DNA of 64,000 bases from Vulcanimicrobiota bacterium (GCA_027452165.1 DAIDGX010000005.1:28660-92659); one strand, 5' to 3'. Positions 24,901-33,869 are shown, counted from the first letter of the stretch. Made by a program: numbers and translations. The notes: a model not told the origin generated them from the sequence alone.

Positions 24901-27100
24901 GCGCGCCTGTGATAGACGTAGGAAGGCCAAAATCGCCGTCTTCCTGAGCGGCATTGTAGCCGATTGCCCTCGTATAGCCAAGAGCGGACTTGGTCTCAAC
25001 GAGGTATCCGTATGGCTCTGCGGCATCCGAATAGTCGTATTGATGGGTCGAAAACGCACCTGTTCCGCTGGTCGGACATGCCGTCGCTCCCGTTTGCCAA
25101 ATATATTCAGGATCGCACGACGACAGGAGGTTGTTGTATTGATCGTAGGCATAACGCGCGATAGGGCGCCCAAGGCTGCCGTTTGCGGTCACCCATGGCC
25201 CTTCCGACCAAATCGTGTTGCCGTTGGCGTCGTAGCCGTAATCGGTTTCGGCGGGTTGATTGGTATGCGGATCGATATTGGGTCCGGCCGCCGAGATCAG
25301 ATCGTTATTCGCATCCCATCCGGCGCTCGTGATCAACCACTGCGAACCCGTCCAGTGCGACGTTTTCGTCACCCGGAACGCAGAATCGTAGTCCCATCCG
25401 GCCGCGTGCCCGTCGCTATCACTTAGGCTGGTTTGCCCGGAGTTGTATGCGATGTTGATCGTCTTTAGGACGCCGGCGTTATTCGTGTTGTTGATCATCG
25501 CCGGTTGCAGCAGCGTGTTCGTCCCATCGTTCGGAATAAAATTCCAATAGCCGATGTATTGAATGCTGGTCGGCGCCGTAGCAACCGACGAGCCGTAGTG
25601 AAAGCCAACGTAGGCGCCGCCGGAACCCGTGGCATCCGGGCCGCCCCAGCTCATCGTCCAACGCGGGCTATCGGCCCACTGCATCACGTGGTTGCCCGCG
25701 TATGCGTAGCGGTGGTGGATATGCGTATCGTCGCCACAGGTCGCCACAGGATTCACGGAGTGGTCAATCGAGCCGTTTCCCGGTGTACAGACATCCGTCA
25801 GGTCACCGGTTGCATCGTAGGCATAGTGAACGATTTGGCCATCGGGGCGTACGATATCAAGAAGCTCCGTATACGCCCCAAATTTCGCGAAATTTAAGGT
25901 TAGCGACTGGCCGTCGCTATGGCTGGCAACGATCTGTGTCACGTTCTGAACGTTGCTAGAATCGCCATTCTGCCACGAATACGTGAAGGCGATGTGATTG
26001 TTGTGATTGCGAGCGATGATCTCACTCAGACGGCCTGCGTAGCCCCACGTTGACGCGGTGATGCAGTCCCCCATCGTCGGGCGCCAGAAGTAGTAAATCG
26101 TTCCCGTCTTTTTCGTCCAGTAATAGCCGCATCCACCGTCGGATGCAAGGGACGTCCCCTGCATGCCCGGCGGGGGCGTCCATCCACCGCTGCCGTTGGC
26201 CGTATAGTCGTACCGCGCGCCGTCGATGTCGTACACACTCATCACGTTCTGCGCAGCGTTGTACGCTAGATGCGCATCAAACGTATTCGTCCAGCCGTTA
26301 CCGAAAAGACTCGGCGTTGCACCGTCACTACCCGCAGCGTCGTGATCGCTTGCCGAGTTGTAGGTACGCCGGAAGGCAAGGTCGATGCCGCGCTCGGCGA
26401 TATCCACGTCGGTCTCCTGCACGAGCAAATTGCCCGTGCCCACGTTGAGCATCCATGAACCGGCCCCAGGAATCGTACCCGTTTCATACGTCCACCACCG
26501 ATTGATACCGGTCGTGGCCATTGGCAGCGTGCCCGTGGGTGCCACGGTTGCAACCGGCGTCGGCGTCACCACGATGGGCGGCGCGGTCGGCACGGGCGTT
26601 GCCGTTGGCGCGAGGGTCGGGTGAGGAGTTGGCGGCGGGGGGATCGTCCGAAACGGCGGACGCGGCGTGGGAAAGCGCACGTACATCGCGTTGGCCACGT
26701 TCGTAACGGGCGCGCCATGTCGCTCCGCCAGCGGATCACGATGCGGTACACCGATCGCGTTCGGCGATCGCATGCCAAAGTCGAGTTTGCGCATGCCGTA
26801 TAGGAAACGTGGCATCAGCGTGTTCGTGCGAAGCGTCGCTTGCCTCGTGACCGTCGCCATGCCCCGCTGCGGGATCTGTGGTGCCGGTGCGTGCATCTCA
26901 TCGTACAAACTTGCGCGCCCCATGAGCAGCGCAAAGATCCATGTCTGCTCGATCGCGCCAACGACCGGCGTCATGACGCTGTCAAGCCCCGTAGCAAGGG
27001 TAGCAGCCTCCGTTGGGCCGTTTTTTGCTATCGGTGCGGCCATTGCAGACGATTGCAAGAACATGAGCGTGACGATGACGAGAGCGATGATACGACGCAT
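21977..27100 (-). CDS. Exported RHS/YD-repeat protein with distinctive C-terminal tip
   Basis: 1707 residues. Residues 1-22 are a signal peptide (MRRIIALVIVTLMFLQSSAM). A Pro/Thr-rich linker lies at about 155-195 (PTPRPPFRTIPPPPTPHPTL). A DUF6531-like start follows (GINRWWTYETGTIPGAGSWM, DLAFRRTYNSASDHD), then many YD repeats, for example YGYDANGNTIW, FSYDAMNRRVA, FAYDADGNTIS and YEYDPDGRVTA, which build the RHS shell. The core ends near YTFEGTRPVNPTTGQWMTP. The last 130 or so residues are unlike the core and lower in GC; they include LNYQLKGRAYRTESNFGIGV and end WALHHCPSSMF. Layout is that of a polymorphic toxin. The gene follows a secretin by 21 bases. Confidence 0.9.
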   Translation of the reverse strand: MRRIIALVIVTLMFLQSSAMAAPIAKNGPTEAATLATGLDSVMTPVVGAIEQTWIFALLMGRASLYDEMHAPAPQIPQRGMATVTRQATLRTNTLMPRFLYGMRKLDFGMRSPNAIGVPHRDPLAERHGAPVTNVANAMYVRFPTPRPPFRTIPPPPTPHPTLAPTATPVPTAPPIVVTPTPVATVAPTGTLPMATTGINRWWTYETGTIPGAGSWMLNVGTGNLLVQETDVDIAERGIDLAFRRTYNSASDHDAAGSDGATPSLFGNGWTNTFDAHLAYNAAQNVMSVYDIDGARYDYTANGSGGWTPPPGMQGTSLASDGGCGYYWTKKTGTIYYFWRPTMGDCITASTWGYAGRLSEIIARNHNNHIAFTYSWQNGDSSNVQNVTQIVASHSDGQSLTLNFAKFGAYTELLDIVRPDGQIVHYAYDATGDLTDVCTPGNGSIDHSVNPVATCGDDTHIHHRYAYAGNHVMQWADSPRWTMSWGGPDATGSGGAYVGFHYGSSVATAPTSIQYIGYWNFIPNDGTNTLLQPAMINNTNNAGVLKTINIAYNSGQTSLSDSDGHAAGWDYDSAFRVTKTSHWTGSQWLITSAGWDANNDLISAAGPNIDPHTNQPAETDYGYDANGNTIWSEGPWVTANGSLGRPIARYAYDQYNNLLSSCDPEYIWQTGATACPTSGTGAFSTHQYDYSDAAEPYGYLVETKSALGYTRAIGYNAAQEDGDFGLPTSITGAPINESTANGTSQTVTSSESITYSATGNIVSYSNGEGTAAFSYDAMNRRVAASDSDPGNPTICAWYNPDGSMSATESPSERALVGGGTAGQCNPGYAPDQDATTFAYDADGNTISEITHYGCTTTASCTGGTSAFWYDGDDRLVESEQPSDRTVDNGVPSRKRFLYDLTQDGYGLQIGTAAGFLAHGNLFKTQRCEIGGSPCTWIDVAGAAYDTLNRTIEKYAYQPFGALQTWHETYDQGGENGFLTAGTDPMGVTTTPTYTADGELASVSYSDGTPSESYEYDPDGRVTAIASSVDGTDMYAYNATGDVTAYQEGLVPGGTSPESVAMTYYPNGLRSSMSISAVAFPNTQTMDYTYRSDGLRESLTGNFFTGAFTWAYSSAGRPISETDPFSGRTIAANASVSARTLEPETVTYNAFGEMNSLTMPSGLIYSNMTHDAEGAMSSANVGMQGYSPTATDVTSVAFSYNVRGELAKESGTDASGTTTAAISYEYGTSLGGDVDPKTGASLISNALTVTGENGICGYDADGRYADCEPGGNYGSPPSLSSNPVSYDAANQMLGIGGMFSYAYGASGQPRVYTDQNFGMVGGLPGTTMSMHWLGDKLLFTSDGNGKLLQENIENLATFGTLCATGEDWSCGLGVNDYGPTGALSSQHNAAGSSVNEIAGPTASYYPNVGSDPNVGGAVAPGGYGIYADGSGGFVLGPYTFEGTRPVNPTTGQWMTPQTVGGFSPYSTAVISSSGTQVGGLGTLATGTRNLTPFDVASGQCPPGESMQFDSAAGKNDCQPTQTPSTIYREPAQYPWDPWADYLDPALLINFEVSGPGQSLRTIATLHVHPRTQRRRNFCGPDPTWFPMLPGSSLSTNARDGVLIRIIGSNTALGLITLYMLESHHGALNYQLKGRAYRTESNFGIGVLGATAKYPQSELDTFVYSYLKYEDGTKNLFRGGAHTKLYKVDAENVAKGMQWALHHCPSSMF

Positions 27101-27121
27101 GAAGTGCTTTCCACCCGTGGG

Positions 27122-29506
27122 TTAGTGATGTAAGGGATTGACCGGTATTTGGATCGATGCGGCGACGCCGTCCGCACGAAAGGCGGAAAGCGTCAAAAAC
27201 GTGGTTTGCTGAGCACTGCTCAGCGAAAGCTGCGACGACGAAAATGTCAGCGCCCATTTCCCAGGGCTGACCGCTCGCGCCGCCACGGCGCGACCGAGCG
27301 TACCGATCGTTACGCGCGTGACGTTGGTCGTGGTCACCGTGTCGAGCGTCATCGGCGCGCCCGGCGTGAAGACGGTCGGCTGCAAGCGCGCGTAGAAAAT
27401 CTGCGGCGAGTCCTGCGGCCCAGCATAGTTGTTCTGCGGCGCCGTGCCGTACTCGAAAGCGTTCGATGCGGCGAAGGCCGAGGGCGTGGGCTCGGGTAGC
27501 GGCGTCGTGAACGGCCGCGGCGTGTAGAGCACCGGCGCGGGAAGCGGCGTCGATGGCAGTGGCGTTGGGCGCATCGTTGCAAGCATCGCATCGGGGGGCA
27601 ACGTCGGCAGAGGCGCCGCCGTTGGGAGACCCATCGTCGCGTCCGGCGGCGGTGCGCTCTGGCCCGGCTTCAAGATGTGCGGCGTCACCACGATCACAAG
27701 CTCGTTGCGCGTGATGTTCACGTTATTGTCGCGAAAGAGCCCGCCGATCAACGGAAGTTGCCCGAGAATCGGAATCACCGATGCGCTCTGCTGATCGGCC
27801 TCTTGGATCAAGCCGCCGATCACGAGCGTTTGATTGTTGTGCAGACTTACCGTCGTCTGCGTGTCGCGCGTGGCAATCTGTGGCACACCGCTCGAACTGA
27901 TACCCTCGAGGCTATTCACCACCGGATGCAGCGACACGATCACGTTGTTCTCGGCACTCACTTCCGGCGTGATGTCCAGCGTGACACCGGTATTGAACGT
28001 TTGAATCTGTTGCGTGACCGGCGTCCCTACCCCGCCGCCCGTGGTCGTCAGGATCGCAAGCGTATCGCCGGCGCGAATCGTTGCCGTGTGGCCTGAGAGC
28101 GTCGCGATGCGCGGGTCGGCAAGCACCCGCCCATGGCCCTTTTGGATTAACAGATTCAACTGCGCCGTCAGCGAAAGCGCCGTACGCGTAAGCGGTTGCA
28201 ATCGCCCGATACGCCCAGGAAGACCCGATGGATCGGGCGTCGGTTGAATCTCGCTGTACGTCGTGCTCAACACCGCGTTGGGCATCTCGATGCCAACGTT
28301 CTTGGCGTCGTTCTCGTCGATTTCAAGCACCTCGGTGTCGAGCACCACCTGCGGCGGCGTGACGTCGAGCTGCTTGATAAGATTCTTCGCCAGCCGAATA
28401 CTCTCGGGATCGCCTGCCAAGATGATCTCATCGGAGTTCGCCGGCACCGTGACGTGCAGTGATGGCGCCATCTGCCCAAGCGCCTGCGTCACCGCCGTCG
28501 CGATATCTTGTGCCGTCGTCGAAGGTGCGCTGTTCTGCCCCGGAATCGCCGCCTGAAGATGCACCACCTCAACGTTGCCCGCGCCATAGGCCGTTCCACC
28601 CGACGCTCCAGCGCCTCCGGCGCCTTGTACGGCGGCTCCATCGAGTTGCGCGATGGCCGCGGCAATGCGTTCGTGCTGCGCTGCCGTTGCGTACACCGAA
28701 ATAGCGTTCAAATCAGTATCTACGGTGACCGTGACATCCGGATAGGTACGCTTGATCAAGTCCGCGACCGACGCCGCATCCACGCTCTTCGGGCGATAGA
28801 TGTCCGTATATCGCGAACCAAACGGCGGCACGTCCAGACGGGCGGCAAGCGCTTTCGCCTGCGCAACCGCGCTCGGATCGCCACTGATGAGCAGCGATGA
28901 TCCCGATACGTCGATATGGGCGTCACGCACTTCGTGGGCAACCGCGCGGGCAAGCGCGCGGGGAACCGCGCGCTCCACGCGCACCGTCTCCACTGGCGCG
29001 GCCGTCGCGGGAGCCACACTCGGAGGCGTCGCGTCGAGCGATGAGATCAGCGATTTGATCTGCGTTGCATCTTCCGGTATCGCGCGCAGCAAAATGCTAT
29101 TCTTGCTCGCTACCCGCATCGTCGCGCGCGGAAACAGCGGCGCTATGCGATCAATCACGACTTGCGGCTTCGCAACTTGCAGCGATACGATCTCCGTCGT
29201 CGGCGTGGTCGGGTTCTTTACGTCAATCCCTTGCACCACACTACGAATCGAATCAACGTCGTTGGGGTTGCCCAGCACCACAATCGCGTTCGCATGGGTA
29301 TCCACACGAACGCGCACGTGCGGATAGAGCTGATGCACGATCGCCGACGCACGGCTCGCTGAGATAACATTGACCTGGATGACCGCGGCGACCGGTGATG
29401 GCTTGGGTAGCGGCGCAGCACCAAACGCGCCGCTGGGAATGATCCCAACGGCGCATGCGACACCCATAACGACGGCAAGCAGCCGCGATAACGGCCGCTC
29501 GCGCAT
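27122..29506 (-). CDS. Secretin with five N-terminal N1-type domains and a C-terminal beta domain
   Basis: 794 residues from ATG 29506 (an in-frame GTG at 29524 is possible). A signal peptide ends near SGAFGA. About five repeated N-domains of the secretin_N/NolW kind follow, each ending like IRSVVQGID, IKSLISSLD, AKALAARLD, AAAIAQLD and AKNLIKQLD. The secretin pore domain covers about 385-620: VVLDTEVLEIDENDAKNVGI, GRVLADPRIATLSGHTATIR, NQTLVIGGLIQEAD, PILGQLPLIGGLFRD and NELVIVVTPHIL. After it comes a Pro/Thr linker (about 625-690) and an extra domain of about 100 residues. Pore rings of this family export folded proteins or pili. No other type II or type IV pilus genes are nearby; the next gene is the RHS protein. 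Confidence 0.92.
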   Translation of the reverse strand: MRERPLSRLLAVVMGVACAVGIIPSGAFGAAPLPKPSPVAAVIQVNVISASRASAIVHQLYPHVRVRVDTHANAIVVLGNPNDVDSIRSVVQGIDVKNPTTPTTEIVSLQVAKPQVVIDRIAPLFPRATMRVASKNSILLRAIPEDATQIKSLISSLDATPPSVAPATAAPVETVRVERAVPRALARAVAHEVRDAHIDVSGSSLLISGDPSAVAQAKALAARLDVPPFGSRYTDIYRPKSVDAASVADLIKRTYPDVTVTVDTDLNAISVYATAAQHERIAAAIAQLDGAAVQGAGGAGASGGTAYGAGNVEVVHLQAAIPGQNSAPSTTAQDIATAVTQALGQMAPSLHVTVPANSDEIILAGDPESIRLAKNLIKQLDVTPPQVVLDTEVLEIDENDAKNVGIEMPNAVLSTTYSEIQPTPDPSGLPGRIGRLQPLTRTALSLTAQLNLLIQKGHGRVLADPRIATLSGHTATIRAGDTLAILTTTGGGVGTPVTQQIQTFNTGVTLDITPEVSAENNVIVSLHPVVNSLEGISSSGVPQIATRDTQTTVSLHNNQTLVIGGLIQEADQQSASVIPILGQLPLIGGLFRDNNVNITRNELVIVVTPHILKPGQSAPPPDATMGLPTAAPLPTLPPDAMLATMRPTPLPSTPLPAPVLYTPRPFTTPLPEPTPSAFAASNAFEYGTAPQNNYAGPQDSPQIFYARLQPTVFTPGAPMTLDTVTTTNVTRVTIGTLGRAVAARAVSPGKWALTFSSSQLSLSSAQQTTFLTLSAFRADGVAASIQIPVNPLHH

Positions 29507-29604
29507 GACATCACTTGCCCACACGATTGCGGCCGCTCGATTGAGACACGCGCCTTGTGGATACCTGCCCCATCATGCGAAAAAGGCGCGCCCTTGATCC
29601 ATGC

Positions 29605-29632
29605 GAACTACGACTTTTACGCGAGTTGTCAA
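29605..29632 (-). promoter_or_regulatory. Candidate promoter of the secretin-RHS operon
   Basis: On the minus strand a perfect TTGACA (29632-29627) is followed after 16 bases by TAGTTC (29610-29605), a poor -10. Transcription would begin about 90 bases before the secretin ATG. The stretch between contains no alternative start. Confidence 0.45.
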
Positions 29633-29636
29633 TGCG

Positions 29637-29867
29637 CTAGTATTTTCGCTGACATCTTTTGCGTATATTTTGCAGTTCGTACGGGCTATATGCGCTCACC
29701 TTATTTCGCTGACGGCACATCACCGTGAGCGAGCGGACCGCATTGTTCAGCTCTCGACCGTCCTTGTCGCGCGGCAGCACCGCCACACCCGGCACCTTCG
29801 GCGTCCAGGTCGTGGAGAGAAAATCGTCGGCTTCGATCCCGGCGTTTGCGTGAACCCATATGTACCA
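29637..29867 (-). pseudogene. Gene remnant without start codon
   Basis: A 76-codon open frame bounded by in-frame stops reads in part VHANAGIEADDFLSTTWTPK and VAVLPRDKDGRELNNAVRSL, with codon choice like the core genes until the last 20 codons. No start codon is suitably placed and the family is unknown. It looks like the decayed middle of a protein gene. The rest of 29868-30027 shows no feature. Confidence 0.3.
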
Positions 29868-30027
29868 TTAGACGATGTGAACGTCATGGCGCTGGCGTCC
29901 CCAGTGGATCGTCTGCGAGCTCACGCGACCCGCAAGCGAGCTCGGCACCTTGGGAAAAGAATGCAACCCTTTTGCAAAGCGCGCGGTGCTTTACACTTGG
30001 TACCGCACACGAAACACGAAGTTCCTC

Positions 30028-30990
30028 TTATGGGATCGTGAGGACGATTTTTCCGAATTGCTCGGATTGAGCCATCTGCGCGATCGCGTCGTTCACGGCA
30101 TCCATCGCGTACACGCGATCGACGGCGGGGTGAATCTCGTGAAGGTTGACGAGGTCGAGCATGCCGCGAAAATCAGCCGGGCTTCCCATCGACGTTCCGC
30201 GGATGTCGAGATGATTCCAAAATAGCGGGAAAATGCGAAAGGTCGAATCGAGTCGCGTTCCACCGTAGATCACGACGCGTCCGCCGGGGCGCAACACACC
30301 AAGGACCTTGCCGAGTGTATCGCCGCCCGATGAATCGACCACAATATCCACTTCGCCACGCTTGAGCGCTTTGTGCCAGTCCGGATTAGCACCATAATTG
30401 ATCGTCACGTCGGCGCCGAGCGCGCGCGCGCGTTCGAGCTTTACGTCGCTCCCGGAGGTGACGATCGCGCGCGCCCCGAGCGCCTTTGCAAAGAGCAACG
30501 CAAAGGTCTGCACGCCGCCGCCGATGCCGGGAATCAAGATGGTCTCTCCCGCGCGTAGGTCGCCACGCGTAACCACGGCGCGATACGCCGTCAGTCCCGC
30601 GAGCGGCAACGCCGCGGCTTCTTCCAGCGTCAGGTGTGCGGGCTTTGCGTACACGTTATCGCGCGGCACGACCACATATTGCGCAAAGGTGCCGTCGCGG
30701 GGCATCCCAAGGATCGATGCCTGCGGCGACCATACGCGCGGATCATCGCCCCATTCGAGCATCGGATCGATCACGACCGCGCGCCCGTCCTCGGTTTCAC
30801 CGGCACCGTCGGAGCCGAGCGTGCGCGGCAGATCGATACCCGGATAGAGCCCTTGCGTGATGAACACGTCGCGCCGGTTGAAGGCTGCCGCGCGCACGCG
30901 CACGCGCGTTTCATCCGCACCGGGAATCGGCGTCTCCACCTCCTCCACGCGTAGCGGCTCTCCAACAGCATGTAAACGAACGGCTTTCAT
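30028..30990 (-). CDS. Zinc-free quinone oxidoreductase (MDR superfamily)
   Basis: 320 residues from ATG 30990; an in-frame ATG at 31002 is close by. The GroES-like N-terminal domain (MKAVRLHAVGEPLRVEEVET, NRRDVFITQGLYPGIDLPRT) is followed by the Rossmann domain with ILIPGIGGGVQTFALLFAKA and the cofactor helix after GARAIVTSGSDVKLERAR. Catalytic-zinc cysteine and histidine residues of alcohol dehydrogenases are absent, which favours NADPH:quinone or enone reduction. It follows the TonB receptor gene on the same strand with a gap of 28 bases. Confidence 0.88.
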   Translation of the reverse strand: MKAVRLHAVGEPLRVEEVETPIPGADETRVRVRAAAFNRRDVFITQGLYPGIDLPRTLGSDGAGETEDGRAVVIDPMLEWGDDPRVWSPQASILGMPRDGTFAQYVVVPRDNVYAKPAHLTLEEAAALPLAGLTAYRAVVTRGDLRAGETILIPGIGGGVQTFALLFAKALGARAIVTSGSDVKLERARALGADVTINYGANPDWHKALKRGEVDIVVDSSGGDTLGKVLGVLRPGGRVVIYGGTRLDSTFRIFPLFWNHLDIRGTSMGSPADFRGMLDLVNLHEIHPAVDRVYAMDAVNDAIAQMAQSEQFGKIVLTIP

Positions 30991-31018
30991 GCCGCGAGCC
31001 ATTCGCGAGGCGCGCGCG

Positions 31019-33298
31019 TTACTCCCGGAACGTAAAGAGCATCCGATACGTCGGCGGCGATGCTGGAAGCAGATCGGTGGGAATCGCGCCACCGACGCCC
31101 GCGTACGGAACGCCGCCGCCGAAGAGCCGGTAACGCTGCACGCCCGCACCAAAGATATTCGTCCCCGTCAACGTGACGTCGAGTTCCGGGTCAACCTTTA
31201 GCCCAACGGCCGCATCGATGAGCGCAAGCGGCCCTTGATGGTATTCGTTGTTCTTTCCGCGGAACACGGCGCCAACCGACGCGTGCCACGCACTCGGCGT
31301 CCAATCCACCTGCAACGAGCCCTGCTGCTGCGGTATATCCATGAACTGCTCGCCATTGACGAGCGAACTACCCGATGTCGGATTTGCGACGCTGGCCCCA
31401 AGGTTCTCCGGAAAGGCAACGTTGAGCCCATAATCCGCCGTCAGGAAAAGGTGCGCGTGGACGATCGCTTGCGCGTAACGTACCTCGGAACCCTCATAGA
31501 CGGCATTGCCGATGTTGATCGGATACGAAAAGCAGGCGGCGTTGACCGCCGGAGGCGTGTTGGTCGGCCCCGTGCACACGCCGCCTGTCGCAATCTGATA
31601 CGGGTAGTAGTTCTCGATCGGATTACGCAAATTCGTGCGATAGAGCGAGACGTCGAGCGTGCCGTCATTCGCAATCCGGCGCGACAAGCCGAGTTCGTAC
31701 TCGGTTGCGTGCTCCGGACCTTCGTTCGGGTTCCCTTGCCCTAGATAGACGCCATAGGCATCCTGTACGAGTTGCGACGTGGGAAAGACGTAGCGCTCGA
31801 TTAGCAGCGGAGCCCGGAAGCCCGTTCCGACCGAGAAGCGTAACGCGGTCTGCGGCGAGAGGTTGTAGATCGCCCCGATACGCCCATCCAGATTCGAGCC
31901 GAAACTCGTATAGCGCGAACCGTATACCCCGCCGAGCAGTTGCAATTCTTTCGTTGCTTGGAAGCTGCCACGCGCGTAATACTGCGAAATCGTTTGGCCG
32001 ATGAGCGGCACGTGCCCGGAGGGATCGACGAACGCGAGCGATTCGTAACGCGAGAGCGCTCCGACGGCATACTCCGAGCGGTCGAACGTCCGCTCCCAAG
32101 AGAGCGAACCCGAGGTGCGTTTATCTTGGTGCGTGACGTCGTACGGCGTCACCGCGCCACCGGAAAGACCAAAGGAATCATTACTCGTTGACGCGGTTGC
32201 AACGAGCTCTCCCGCGCCAAGGGGCATGCGTCCGTGGACGAGATATGCGCGCAACGTCTGCGCGATGCCCTGCGGTCCGGGGCCGATAAAGGTTCCAAAC
32301 GTCTTCGAACCGGGATTCTCGTCGATGCCGTTGACCAAACTGCTCGTATCGCGCGCGTCGCCGAGCACGAAGTAGCGCGCCGAGACGTCGGAGCGCTGCG
32401 AGAAGGCGTACGTGAGATTGCCGAGCAGCGAACGCGACGCGATCGACGAGCCGAGAAAGGTCGGCGTTCCGCTGACGTCGCGAAGCTCGTTCACGTTGCC
32501 GATCTCGTGCTGATTGTCGAGCGCGAACGCGTAGCCGAGATGCCCCTTGGTCCCCGTTGTGTTCAGCCACTGCTCCGACGTGCCATACGAACCCGCGCTC
32601 GACTGGAACGCGAGATGTCGCGCGAGCGTTGGGCGAAGCGACACGAGGTTCACCGCACCGCCGATCGTGTTGCTCCCCTCGCTATCCTGCGGCCCGAGGC
32701 CCTCGGTCACATCGACGGCGCTAAACGCAGCGACGGGAAGGCGCGAGATATCGACGTCGCCGGTATTGCCATCATTGAGCAGTTGCCCGTCGAGCGCGAG
32801 CAACGTCTCGGACGGATCGGGACCACGCAGCGCCACCGTCGCAATCGACGCGTCGCCGCCGCCGTCCGGACGCGCGAACGTCACAGAGGGAATATCGAAG
32901 AGCGCTTGCGCAACGAGCGATTGCCCAAGCCGGTTCATATCCGCACGCGTGATCGCAACCGACGGGATCGTTCCACGCAGCGGCGCGAGGCGGCCGTTGA
33001 CGCGAACCTCGCCGATCGTACGGAGCACCGGCGCATCGAGCGGCTCCAGCGCAAAATCGAGCGATGCGTCGTGCTCGATCGTAACGTCAACCGAGACGGG
33101 CGCATACCCCGTCGCGACGGCGTCGATTTGATAGTCGCCGGGCGGAGCTTGCGTGCGCACGTTCCCGTGCGCGTCTGACACGAGCGCGCGCTGCAGCGGC
33201 CCCCGCAACACCACACGTGCGCCGGCGAGCGGAGCCCCCGAAGCGGCATGGACGTGACCGGTCACGAGACAACACAGAGCAAGCAGCACAGCATTCAT
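31019..33298 (-). CDS. TonB-dependent outer-membrane receptor with carboxypeptidase-like N-terminal domain
   Basis: 759 residues from ATG 33298. A signal peptide (MNAVLLALCCLVTGHVHAAS) is followed by a carboxypeptidase-regulatory-like domain (about 22-95: GAPLAGARVVLRGPLQRALV, GDYQIDAVATGYAPVSVDVT). The plug domain covers about 105-235 (ALRGPDPSETLLALDGQLLN, DVTEGLGPQDSEGSNTIGGA). The barrel shows strand-turn repeats such as LRFSVGTGFRAPLLIERYVF and ends in the aromatic YRMLFTFRE. The substrate is unknown; CarboxypepD_reg receptors of this type are common in the proposed phylum. The ORF has no dedicated TonB partner in the window. Confidence 0.92.
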   Translation of the reverse strand: MNAVLLALCCLVTGHVHAASGAPLAGARVVLRGPLQRALVSDAHGNVRTQAPPGDYQIDAVATGYAPVSVDVTIEHDASLDFALEPLDAPVLRTIGEVRVNGRLAPLRGTIPSVAITRADMNRLGQSLVAQALFDIPSVTFARPDGGGDASIATVALRGPDPSETLLALDGQLLNDGNTGDVDISRLPVAAFSAVDVTEGLGPQDSEGSNTIGGAVNLVSLRPTLARHLAFQSSAGSYGTSEQWLNTTGTKGHLGYAFALDNQHEIGNVNELRDVSGTPTFLGSSIASRSLLGNLTYAFSQRSDVSARYFVLGDARDTSSLVNGIDENPGSKTFGTFIGPGPQGIAQTLRAYLVHGRMPLGAGELVATASTSNDSFGLSGGAVTPYDVTHQDKRTSGSLSWERTFDRSEYAVGALSRYESLAFVDPSGHVPLIGQTISQYYARGSFQATKELQLLGGVYGSRYTSFGSNLDGRIGAIYNLSPQTALRFSVGTGFRAPLLIERYVFPTSQLVQDAYGVYLGQGNPNEGPEHATEYELGLSRRIANDGTLDVSLYRTNLRNPIENYYPYQIATGGVCTGPTNTPPAVNAACFSYPINIGNAVYEGSEVRYAQAIVHAHLFLTADYGLNVAFPENLGASVANPTSGSSLVNGEQFMDIPQQQGSLQVDWTPSAWHASVGAVFRGKNNEYHQGPLALIDAAVGLKVDPELDVTLTGTNIFGAGVQRYRLFGGGVPYAGVGGAIPTDLLPASPPTYRMLFTFRE

Positions 33299-33361
33299 CG
33301 TGCATACAATGCGGCAGGCTCGCTGAGAGGACCCTGAGAATCCGCGCGGTAATCGCCCCGC

Positions 33362-33616
33362 ATGGCAAAACGCGCCGGCCTCGTCAAAGCCGTCTTCAAG
33401 GGCATCGCCCGCACCCAAGAGAGCTTCTCGGTCGAGATCGGCCCGCTGCGCGCGCGCGGCATCCCGGCCATTTTGGTGGCCGTCACGGGCGTCGTGGTCG
33501 CGGGTGGCGTCGCCTCGATGCTGGCCAAGGGCGCCGCGCGCCTGCCCGAGAGCCTGCGCGAGGCACGAGCGCTTGCGGAGACCTTACGCGGTGACCGTCC
33601 GCGGCTAAACCCGTAG
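33362..33616 (+). CDS. Small single-pass membrane protein
   Basis: 84 residues with one hydrophobic helix (GIPAILVAVTGVVVAGGVAS, about 33-52) between basic flanks. No family recognised. It is the first gene of a plus-strand group and ends nine bases before bolA. Its start is 63 bases from the divergent TonB-receptor start. Confidence 0.6.
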   Translation: MAKRAGLVKAVFKGIARTQESFSVEIGPLRARGIPAILVAVTGVVVAGGVASMLAKGAARLPESLREARALAETLRGDRPRLNP

Positions 33617-33625
33617 AATACGGGT

Positions 33626-33862
33626 ATGATCGACAACGAGTCCCTGGTCTCGCTCATTCGCACCGGCATCCCCGACGCCGACGTGACCGTGTACGACCGC
33701 ACCGGCACGATGGACCACTTCAATCTCACGGTGCGTTCTCACGCGTTTGCCGGCAAGACGCTGATCGAGCAGCACCAGTTGGTGTACGGCACGCTGCGCG
33801 CCGCGCTCAAAGACGGACGCGTGCACGCCGTCGAACTCAAAACCATCGTCAGCGAAAGCTAG
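33626..33862 (+). CDS. bolA: BolA-family protein
   Basis: 78 residues. The class II KH-like fold is shown by VSLIRTGIPDADVTVYDRTG and by the RSHAFAGKTLIEQHQLVYGT block, with the C-terminal VHAVELKTI. BolA proteins pair with monothiol glutaredoxins through a shared [2Fe-2S] cluster and take part in iron-sulfur delivery or iron sensing. The monothiol glutaredoxin gene follows after seven bases, which supports this partnership strongly. Confidence 0.93.
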   Translation: MIDNESLVSLIRTGIPDADVTVYDRTGTMDHFNLTVRSHAFAGKTLIEQHQLVYGTLRAALKDGRVHAVELKTIVSES

Positions 33863-33869
33863 GAGACCT

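Noticed and set aside
24548..25426. 292-codon plus-strand frame inside the RHS gene
   Set aside because: It mirrors YD repeats on the other strand and encodes an Arg/Ile-rich repeat-like product without a start signal.
26140..26700. Possible CRISPR or tandem repeat in the Pro/Thr-coding part of the RHS gene
   Set aside because: The repetition is at the amino-acid level (PTP-type linker) with no regular repeat-spacer spacing.
29601..30041. 146-codon plus-strand frame in the gap before the quinone reductase
   Set aside because: His/Arg-rich with no ribosome-binding site; it covers the secretin promoter and a remnant that reads better on the minus strand.
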